This document shows, piece after piece, positions 57,632 to 64,000 of a stretch of DNA of 64,000 nucleotides. Made by a program: the position numbers and the translations under genes. Source of the stretch: Sorangium cellulosum (GTDB taxonomy: Bacteria; Myxococcota_A; Polyangia; Polyangiales; Polyangiaceae); the NCBI GenBank assembly GCA_020720045.1, contig DYPH01000004.1, positions 1-64,000 of the forward strand, given 5' to 3'. Under the pieces are notes generated by a model. That model worked only from the letters and a program-made list of their open reading frames with translations. It was not told the origin of the DNA and searched no databases. Position 1 is the first letter of the stretch. Each line of letters starts with the position of its first letter.

Positions 57632-59134
57632 TTAGATGTTGGCGATCGCCAGCGAGCGCCGGAGCTTCGTCGTCGGTCGCGAGACTTCGAGTGCCTTAAA
57701 GGCCCGTTTGTAATCGGCAAATTTGCCGCCCGCTTCGACGACGCCGAGCAGCGCTTCCCCTTCCGGCGCGCCGCCTTGCGCGAGCACGTATTCGACCCAG
57801 GCCCACTTGGCGCTCGTCGAACGGACATCGGCGCGCCCCTTGAGGCCGCGACGCAAACGATCGAGGCGATCGTCGACGACGTTGATCCCGGCGAAGGCGA
57901 AGCCATCCATCGGGGTGTTCCGCTTCGCGCAGAAGGGGGCGATGCCGAGCGAGATCGGGACAATCTTGGAGAGCTCGGTCACGAAGGAGACACATTCGTC
58001 AATGTCTTCCATCGTCTCCGTCGGGAGCCCGATCATCAAATAGAGCTTCATCCGATCCATTTGGTGGGCGCGCGCGTTCTCCGCGCAGCGCTCCAAATGC
58101 TTAATCTTCGCTTTTCGCTCGAGCGTCTCGCGGAGGCGCTCGCTCGGGCCGTCCATTGCTGTTGTGAGCGTCCGGTACCCGCCGCGTTTGAGGGCGCCGA
58201 CGAATTCGAGACTGAGTCGGTCCGGTCGGAGCGACGAAAGTCCGACTTCGCGCCCACTGTCAGCGAGCTCGTTCACGATCTCCACGATCTTCGGATGATC
58301 GCTCACTGCGGCGCCGACGAGGCCGACGCGTTTGGCGTCGCTCGGGACGAGCTCAAGGATCCGCTCTTTCGGGACGAGGCGCATGCCGCCGTTCGTCGAC
58401 CGCCGCATCACGCAGTAGGTGCATCGCCGCGAGCAGCCGCGCTCGGTTTCGATGAGGAACATGTTCGAAAGAACGGCGTGCGGCGTCCGGATCGGGGCCC
58501 AGGCGGGGAGGAGCGCGACGTCGGCTTTTGCGACCTCGGGGAGCACCTCGCCATGGATCTCCGGGACGAAGACGTGGGGGATCTTCGCGAGGGCTGCAAT
58601 CGTCCGATCATAGGGCATCCCTTCTTCAAGGACGCGGAGCACCTCAACGGTGATTTCTTCTGCTTCACCGACCAAGATCGCATCGACGAACGGCGCGATC
58701 GGGAGCGGGTTCGAGAAGGTAAGTGGCCCGCCGGCAATGACAAACGGGTGCTTCTTGCCTTCGCGCTCGCGGCGCAGCGGAGGAATCCCCGCCTTCCGCA
58801 TCATTTGAATCATCCCTACGATTTCCAATTCGTAGGCCACACTAAAGGCAATGACCGGGAAGTCGCCGAGCGGCCGGTGGGACTCGTAGGAGATCGGCAA
58901 TCCCTGGTCGGCGAGCTCTTTCTCGGCTTCGTCGTCGAGGACGATGCGCTCGCACGCCATGCCCGACGTCTCTTGAATGGCTCGATAGATTCGTTGGTAC
59001 CCCAACGAACTCATCGCAGCGCCGTAGGGGGATGGGTAGGCGAGACCGACGGTGAACGGGGCCTGCTTGTCGATGCGACCGGTCTCGTCAGCGAGCCGTT
59101 TGCGGATGCGGGTTTTTAGCGGTTCAAGGCTCAT
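57632..59134 (-). CDS. B12-binding-type radical SAM protein
   Basis: 500 aa. The N-terminal half looks like a cobalamin-binding Rossmann domain (LAYPSPYGAAMSSLGYQ, FPVIAFSVAYELE, VIAGGPLTFSNP). The radical SAM cluster motif is ERGCSRRCTYC (Cys234, 238, 241), followed by GLSSLRPDRL and LMIGLPTE. This matches the TIGR03960-like group, in which most members have unknown substrates. Usual length. It does not look like MiaB (no TRAM end seen). Confidence 0.9.
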   Translation of the reverse strand: MSLEPLKTRIRKRLADETGRIDKQAPFTVGLAYPSPYGAAMSSLGYQRIYRAIQETSGMACERIVLDDEAEKELADQGLPISYESHRPLGDFPVIAFSVAYELEIVGMIQMMRKAGIPPLRREREGKKHPFVIAGGPLTFSNPLPIAPFVDAILVGEAEEITVEVLRVLEEGMPYDRTIAALAKIPHVFVPEIHGEVLPEVAKADVALLPAWAPIRTPHAVLSNMFLIETERGCSRRCTYCVMRRSTNGGMRLVPKERILELVPSDAKRVGLVGAAVSDHPKIVEIVNELADSGREVGLSSLRPDRLSLEFVGALKRGGYRTLTTAMDGPSERLRETLERKAKIKHLERCAENARAHQMDRMKLYLMIGLPTETMEDIDECVSFVTELSKIVPISLGIAPFCAKRNTPMDGFAFAGINVVDDRLDRLRRGLKGRADVRSTSAKWAWVEYVLAQGGAPEGEALLGVVEAGGKFADYKRAFKALEVSRPTTKLRRSLAIANI

Positions 59135-59241
59135 GAGGGCAGGAATGACCGCGTGCGTTAGTGCAAACCGCCGTATTCGCCACCCGACCTACCCGCAATT
59201 TTCACAAGCGTCACCCGATTCTCCGATTACGGTCGTCACAG

Positions 59242-61878
59242 ATGCGGCGCCTTCTCTTTGCCTGTTTCCTCCCCCTCCCTATGGCCGCGCTTGCGGCCGC
59301 CTGCACCGATCAGACTCTCGATCCCCCCATCGTCACGACGAGGGACGGCGGTGGAGATGGCGCAGCCGATGGCGCCGTCGGCCCCAAACCAGGCAAGCCC
59401 CACGCGAGCCTCGACCCCGCCCCTGAGACAAAGAGCTGCAATCGGACGGTTACCCGGGGAACTGATGCACTCTGCACGGTTGTGAAGACGGGGGTCGCCG
59501 GCAAGGGGGTTCTCCTCCGCGGCACCGTCCTCGGACCGGCCACCCGTTTCGACGGCGGAGAGGTCCTCGTCTCGCCCACTGGCACCATTACCTGCACCGG
59601 CTGCGATTGCGCGGCGGCGCCCGGCTTCGCCGATGCGACCATCGTCGAGTGCGGCGACGGCGTCATCAGCCCGGGCATGGTCAATCCCCATGAACACTTG
59701 ACGTTCGGCAACAACGGGCCGGTCGGTCATGGCGATACCCGTTACAACCAGCGCCTCGATTGGCAGACCGGCGCCGGTCGCATCAATTACAACAGCGGCG
59801 CAAATACCTACGTCCAGGCCTTCTCCGAGCTGCGCCACCTCATCGCGGGGACGACCACAGTAGCCGGCGGCGGTGGCGTCCGCGGGCTTCTCCGAAATGT
59901 CGACAGCGATCAAGGGGATGCGGAAGGTCTCCCCCTTCAAACGGCCAACACCGACGTCTTCCCGCTTGGGAGCCCGTCGCTGCTTTTGAATGCAGGTTGC
60001 AACTATTCGCCGGGCCGCACCACGAAGAGTGACGCCAATCTCGGTGGTGCCTATCTTCCGCATATCTCGGAAGGGATTACCGCCGAATCGCGCAATGAGT
60101 TCACCTGCACAAGCGGCAAAGATGCCGACTATGACCTTCTGGGAGCCCACACGGCGATCGTCCATGGCGTGTCGCTCCTCCCGGACGACGCAACCACGAT
60201 GCGGAACCGCGGCACGGTGCTCATTTGGTCGCCGCGTTCCAACGTCGACCTTTACGGGCAGACGGCAGAGGCCTCACTCTTCGACATGAAGGGCGTCCCG
60301 ATCGCCCTCGGCACCGATTGGATCGTGAGCGGTTCGATGAACATGCTCCGCGAGCTGTCTTGCGCCGATACGTGGAACACCAACTATTTCGGCAAACACT
60401 TTAAGGACGCCGATCTCTGGCGCATGGCGACCTGGAACGGCGCGCGCGCCGTCGGTGCTGAGGGGCGTATCGGCGCGATTGCAAACGGTTATTTGGCCGA
60501 TATCGCCATCTACGACCGCGGCGGGAAAGACCCCTACCGGGCCGTCGTCGATGCCGGTGTGGAAGACGTCGCCCTGGTGATGCGCGGCGGGGTCGCCCTC
60601 TGGGGGGACGACGTCGTTGTGAAGGCCCCCTTCTGGGGCGATCGCGCCCGTTGCGAGAGTTTCCCCGGCGACGTCTGCGGGAAGAAGCGCGCGGTCTGTC
60701 TTGATGTCCCCGGGACGTCGACCTACCCGACAGCGACCATCGCGAAGCTCCTTCAGGTCGGCACCCAGGACGATGCAGGCGGCAAATACCCGCTCTTCTT
60801 CTGCAAAGGGGCGGCGCCGTCGGCCGAGCCGACCTGCACCCCGATGCGCCCGAACCGCTGGAACGGCGCTGCCACCGCCGCCGACAAAGACGGCGACGGC
60901 ATCGCCGACGCCCAGGATCTTTGCCCGGACGTCTTCGATCCGATCCGCCCCGTCGACGGATTGACCCAAGGGGATGCCGACAAGGATGGTGTCGGCGATG
61001 CCTGCGATATTTGCCCGAACGACGCCGCCGACACCTGCAAACGCCCGGTCGCCCTTGACCGCGACGGCGACGGAATCGCCGATTACAAAGACGTTTGTCC
61101 GAACGTCGCCGATCCCGACCAGAACGACAGCGACGGCGACGGCCACGGCGATGCCTGCGACCCCTGCGAAGCGGCGAATCCGGGGGCGGTCGCCTGTGCG
61201 CGAAGCATCGCTCAAGTGCGCGACAGGGGTGCCCAAGGGCACCCGTCGATCGACCAGATTGTGCGTATTGATAACGCACTCCTTACGACGACGCGTCCAT
61301 CGAGTGGTGCACGCAAAGGATTCTATATCCAGACGAATCCGACGGGCGGGGCCTACGAAGGGCTCTATGTCAATGCGGATGGTCTCTTTGAGTCGACCAC
61401 CTTCAAAGTCGGTAATCGCGTCAACGTTTCGGGCATCTACCACCAACGCTACGGGGAGACGTGGATCACCGCGGCGACCGTCCAGAAGCAAGGGACGACC
61501 GTCGAACTGCCGATCCCGAAGGTGTTCACCGTGAACCAGCTCCTCGACCGCAGCGCTTCCGTCTACGACGGCATTCTCGGCGCCGTCGACGACCCGAACG
61601 GGAAAATCCTCATTACGAACAACACGCCCGATCCGCTGGTCTACAAGACCTTTGAGTTTGAAGTTTCCGGCGGCCTTCGGATCGACGACTACGTCTATTC
61701 GCGCTACGGCACCTCGGCGACCGGAGCCTACCCGCCGGCGACCTTCGGCGCTCCGAACGACAGCAAGGCGTTCGTGAATGGGACCGGATTTACTCGGATT
61801 TTCGGCATCATTGCCTACAGCTTCGGCAACAAGAAGCTTTACCCGCGTGCTGCCGACGACCTGGTATTCGCCCCCTGA
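59242..61878 (+). CDS. Amidohydrolase lipoprotein with thrombospondin type 3 repeats
   Basis: 878 aa from ATG 59242. Lipobox LAAAC, an Asp/Gly/Ala linker, then an amidohydrolase TIM barrel with VNPHEHLTF (HxH metal ligands), TAIVHGVSLL and LGTDW (Asp). Then several calcium-binding thrombospondin type 3 repeats (DKDGDGIADAQDLCPD, DADKDGVGDACDICPN, DRDGDGIADYKDVCPN) and a C-terminal OB-fold (YhcR-like) region (GFYIQTNPTGGAYEGLYV, VGNRVNVSGIY). A surface-anchored hydrolase for an amide, carbamate or ester. This domain mix is unusual. Substrate unknown. Confidence 0.85.
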   Translation: MRRLLFACFLPLPMAALAAACTDQTLDPPIVTTRDGGGDGAADGAVGPKPGKPHASLDPAPETKSCNRTVTRGTDALCTVVKTGVAGKGVLLRGTVLGPATRFDGGEVLVSPTGTITCTGCDCAAAPGFADATIVECGDGVISPGMVNPHEHLTFGNNGPVGHGDTRYNQRLDWQTGAGRINYNSGANTYVQAFSELRHLIAGTTTVAGGGGVRGLLRNVDSDQGDAEGLPLQTANTDVFPLGSPSLLLNAGCNYSPGRTTKSDANLGGAYLPHISEGITAESRNEFTCTSGKDADYDLLGAHTAIVHGVSLLPDDATTMRNRGTVLIWSPRSNVDLYGQTAEASLFDMKGVPIALGTDWIVSGSMNMLRELSCADTWNTNYFGKHFKDADLWRMATWNGARAVGAEGRIGAIANGYLADIAIYDRGGKDPYRAVVDAGVEDVALVMRGGVALWGDDVVVKAPFWGDRARCESFPGDVCGKKRAVCLDVPGTSTYPTATIAKLLQVGTQDDAGGKYPLFFCKGAAPSAEPTCTPMRPNRWNGAATAADKDGDGIADAQDLCPDVFDPIRPVDGLTQGDADKDGVGDACDICPNDAADTCKRPVALDRDGDGIADYKDVCPNVADPDQNDSDGDGHGDACDPCEAANPGAVACARSIAQVRDRGAQGHPSIDQIVRIDNALLTTTRPSSGARKGFYIQTNPTGGAYEGLYVNADGLFESTTFKVGNRVNVSGIYHQRYGETWITAATVQKQGTTVELPIPKVFTVNQLLDRSASVYDGILGAVDDPNGKILITNNTPDPLVYKTFEFEVSGGLRIDDYVYSRYGTSATGAYPPATFGAPNDSKAFVNGTGFTRIFGIIAYSFGNKKLYPRAADDLVFAP

Positions 61879-61923
61879 CGTGGACCTGATTTCGAACCCA
61901 CTTCCTTTCCTCACGAGTCGACC

Positions 61924-62217
61924 ATGCTGACCCTCTGCGCCGCCTGCGACCGCCACCATTTCGCGACTGAAGCGTGCCCCTTCTGCGCGGCAAACCGCCG
62001 CCCTTCGAGCGATCTCGCCCGAAAGGCCCTTTCGTTCGCAGCGGGGGCGGTCGTCCTCGGGACGTTCGGCTGCGCCTACGGGTCGCCGGAGCCCTACTGC
62101 CCAGACGCCGGAGCCCGAGACCCTGGGTGCCCCGCCCTCGATAGCGGAACAAACAACACCGCCGATGGGGCCGCCGACGCCGCGGAGACCGACGCCGGCG
62201 CTGACGCAACGAAGTGA
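61924..62217 (+). CDS. Small Cys-headed membrane/lipoprotein-like protein
   Basis: 97 aa. Two zinc-ribbon knuckles at the start (CAAC at 5-8 and CPFC at 18-21), a hydrophobic helix (ALSFAAGAVVLGTFGC, 35-50) ending in a lipobox-like Cys50, then a Cys/Pro/Asp/Gly/Ala tail (SPEPYCPDAGARDPGCP) ending in Ala/Asp-rich sequence. The stop overlaps the radical SAM/SPASM start (GTGA). Because SPASM enzymes modify peptides encoded next to them, this protein is a possible substrate, but it could equally be an unrelated envelope protein. Confidence 0.7.
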   Translation: MLTLCAACDRHHFATEACPFCAANRRPSSDLARKALSFAAGAVVLGTFGCAYGSPEPYCPDAGARDPGCPALDSGTNNTADGAADAAETDAGADATK

Positions 62218-63491
62218 GCGCGCCGCGCGGAGACGGTTTCCCCGGCGTCCGGTCGCCGAGCGGCCTCGTCTACGTGGTGTGGGAAATCACGCTCCGCTGC
62301 GATCTCTCGTGTGCCCATTGCGGCAGCCGGGCTGGCCGCGCGCGCCCCGATGAACTCACGACCGACGAGGCGCTACGCGTCGTGGAGGAGCTCGCCGAGC
62401 TTGGCGCCGAAGAGATCACCCTCATCGGTGGCGAAGCCTATTTGCGCCCCGATTTCGAAAAGCTAGCGCGCGCGATCGCCGACGCCGGCATGCGCTGCGC
62501 GATGACGAGCGGTGGTCGAGCGATCGACAAGGAACGGGCGCGCGCGCTTCGTCGGGCACGCGTCGTCCAGGTCTCCGTCTCCCTGGACGGCCTCGCTCGG
62601 GCCCATGACGTTCAGCGCTCCCTAACCGGTAGTTACGATGCGGCCCTTCAATCGATGAAGTGTCTTGCCGACGCTGGCGTAGAAGTTTCCGTAAACACCC
62701 AGCTCAATCGCTGGAGTTTTCCTGATTTAGACGAGGTTTTTGCCGTCGCGCACGCCCACGGTGCGGCGAGCTGGCAAGTCCAGCACACCGTCCCCATGGG
62801 GCGCGCTGCCGAGCGACCGGGGTGGCTCTTTCAGCCATGGGAAATTCTCGTCGTCCACCCGAAGCTCGCCGAGCTTGCGGCGCGTGGGGCGGCGATGGCG
62901 CGCCCGATGCACCTCTGGCCCGCCAATAACATCGGCTACTTTGGGCCCCACGAGGCGCAAATTCGCGGGCGCGGCGTCCACCGCGATCGCGCGTGGGGCG
63001 GGTGCATCGCCGGCAAACATGCCCTCGGTCTGGAGAGCGACGGCACCGTGAAAGGGTGCCCCTCGCTCCCGACGGCGACCTGGGCCGCCGGCTCTACCCG
63101 CACCCACCGCCTCGCCGACCTTTGGGAGGAGAGCCGAACGCTCCGCCGCATTCGCGACCGCGCGAGCGAAGGGGGGAACGATCTTTGGGGCCGATGCAAG
63201 GATTGTTATTACGCAAGCGTTTGCCGCGGCGGATGCACCTGGACGGCGGAAGTCTTCTTTGGAAAACACGGGAACAATCCCTATTGTCATCACCGCGCAA
63301 CGACCCTTCGCGAGGAGGGCCTGCGTGAGCGCTTGATCCCCCTGCCGCCGGCGCCCGGTGTACTTGCCGCCCCCTTCGATCATCGGCTGTTTTCGCTCGT
63401 CGAAGAGCCTTTTCGGGACGACGAGCTCTTCGTCGCACCGCCAACGAGCGACTTCTTCCCGACGCCGCGCCGCCTGCCGCTCGCGCCGTGA
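62214..63491 (+). CDS. Radical SAM/SPASM enzyme
   Basis: 425 aa, GTG start overlapping the upstream stop. The radical SAM motif is CDLSCAHC (Cys29, 33, 36) and the SAM loop is LIGGEAYLRPD. The C-terminal SPASM domain carries Cys264, Cys282, CxxCx5Cx3C at 328, 331, 337, 341 (CKDCYYASVCRGGC) and Cys358, so two auxiliary Fe-S clusters are expected, as in anaerobic sulfatase-maturating and ribosomal-peptide-modifying enzymes. The last 55 residues are Pro-rich. Encoded with a Cys-rich small protein and a membrane glycosyltransferase. Substrate unknown. Confidence 0.93.
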   Translation: MSAPRGDGFPGVRSPSGLVYVVWEITLRCDLSCAHCGSRAGRARPDELTTDEALRVVEELAELGAEEITLIGGEAYLRPDFEKLARAIADAGMRCAMTSGGRAIDKERARALRRARVVQVSVSLDGLARAHDVQRSLTGSYDAALQSMKCLADAGVEVSVNTQLNRWSFPDLDEVFAVAHAHGAASWQVQHTVPMGRAAERPGWLFQPWEILVVHPKLAELAARGAAMARPMHLWPANNIGYFGPHEAQIRGRGVHRDRAWGGCIAGKHALGLESDGTVKGCPSLPTATWAAGSTRTHRLADLWEESRTLRRIRDRASEGGNDLWGRCKDCYYASVCRGGCTWTAEVFFGKHGNNPYCHHRATTLREEGLRERLIPLPPAPGVLAAPFDHRLFSLVEEPFRDDELFVAPPTSDFFPTPRRLPLAP

Positions 63492-64000
63492 TCGTCGCCG
63501 CTCCGGGTTCACCTTCCGTCCTTCGGCGGGCGGCCGCTGTCGGCGTCGCCCTCCATCTGGCAATTACCGGGGCGCTGGTGATCGCCACGCGCGCACGCAC
63601 CGGCGGCGCGATGAGCTACCCGCTCGACGACGCCTTCATTCACCTGGCGCTGGCAAAAAACCTCATTCATCACGGAGTGTTCGGCGTTACCCGTTTCGCC
63701 TTCACGAGCACGTCGAGCTCGGTCCTGTGGCCCTTCTTGCTCGCCCCCTTCGAGCCCATCTTCGGGGTTTATGCGCCTGTGGTCCTTGCGACCCTCGCAG
63801 CATCGACGCTCCCTCTGCTCGCGGCGGTCGCGGCGACCGAGGAGAACGTTTCTCGAAAATGGGTGTACGGTGCATCTGTCGCTGCGGTCCTTCTTGCGCC
63901 GACGCCGGGACTCGCCGCCCTCGGCATGGAGCACGCGCTCCACGTGCCTGCGTCCCTCGCCTACCTGATCGCCCTTCGGCGGAGGCTCGACGGTCGCCAG
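63488..64000 (+). CDS. GT-C-like membrane glycosyltransferase, partial (3' end outside window)
   Basis: GTG at 63488 overlaps the upstream stop (GTGA); 171 codons are open to the window edge. After a first helix (GVALHLAITGALVIA) comes the acidic motif YPLDDAFIHLALAKN (Asp47-Asp48), then TSTSSSVLWPF, an aspartate pattern like the GT-C enzyme at 3429 (FEDAMISMRYARN). Further helices follow. Probably a polyprenyl-linked sugar transferase acting at the periplasmic face. The full length cannot be judged. Coupled to the radical SAM gene. Confidence 0.75.
   Translation, partial: MIVAAPGSPSVLRRAAAVGVALHLAITGALVIATRARTGGAMSYPLDDAFIHLALAKNLIHHGVFGVTRFAFTSTSSSVLWPFLLAPFEPIFGVYAPVVLATLAASTLPLLAAVAATEENVSRKWVYGASVAAVLLAPTPGLAALGMEHALHVPASLAYLIALRRRLDGRQ

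Noticed and set aside
60274-61959. Minus-strand frame opposite the amidohydrolase
   Set aside because: Shadow frame; no recognisable domain or start signal.

Overview
The window looks like chromosomal DNA of a GC-rich Myxococcota (deltaproteobacterial, Polyangiales-like) bacterium. The evidence is a secreted metalloprotease with a MYXO-CTERM-type tail, many lipoproteins with Ala/Pro/Ser- or Asp/Ala/Gly-rich linkers, two eukaryote-like Ser/Thr kinases, a short OPX-type polysaccharide export protein, and very frequent ATGA/GTGA stop-start overlaps. I saw no phage, insertion sequence, CRISPR array or tRNA. Function calls come from motifs read by eye, without database searches.

Layout. (1) 61-3319, minus strand: a Ser/Thr kinase and an ATP-grasp enzyme. 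(2) 3429-22173: an exopolysaccharide locus of Wzx/Wzy type. It holds a GT-C glycosyltransferase, an acyltransferase, a priming phosphoglycosyltransferase with an extra MshEN-like N-terminus, a GT2 fused to a serine-acetyltransferase-like domain, a free acetyltransferase, an outer-membrane barrel candidate, a Wzy polymerase, a small membrane protein, a GH5 glycosidase, a BY-kinase-like protein without the Walker A lysine, a WecG/TagA transferase, a short OPX lipoprotein, two PCP (Wzz) paralogues and a Wzx flippase. (3) 22234-25927: kinase, esterase and SGNH hydrolase. (4) 25940-30904, minus strand: TetR-TolC-FtsX permease-ABC ATPase-HlyD exporter operon with a perfect operator. (5) 30972-38009: a hidden DUF2256 gene and secreted hydrolases. 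(6) 38056-41594: nrdAB with a candidate pair of NrdR boxes. (7) 42026-51950: Old Yellow Enzyme, a frameshifted MBL hydrolase, a Cys-headed membrane protein, a GT2, a serpin, lipoproteins, the SRP RNA gene and a MYXO-CTERM protease. (8) 52019-59134: phosphomannomutase-PrmC-GH113, a polysaccharide deacetylase, a TlpA-like protein, a 45-bp tandem repeat and a B12-type radical SAM protein. (9) 59242-64000: an amidohydrolase lipoprotein and a coupled cassette of Cys-rich small protein, radical SAM/SPASM enzyme and GT-C glycosyltransferase that runs off the window.

How the genes work together. In the polysaccharide locus the priming enzyme loads the first sugar on undecaprenyl phosphate, the glycosyltransferases and acyl/acetyltransferases build and decorate the unit, Wzx flips it, Wzy polymerises it, the PCPs set length and link to the OPX lipoprotein, and the barrel is the likely outer-membrane exit. 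The phosphomannomutase, GH5, GH113 and deacetylase further on may supply or trim the same or other polysaccharides. The best candidates for undescribed biology are the MshEN-primase fusion together with the pseudo-BY-kinase (a possible second-messenger and adaptor control layer) and the radical SAM/SPASM cassette at the right edge.
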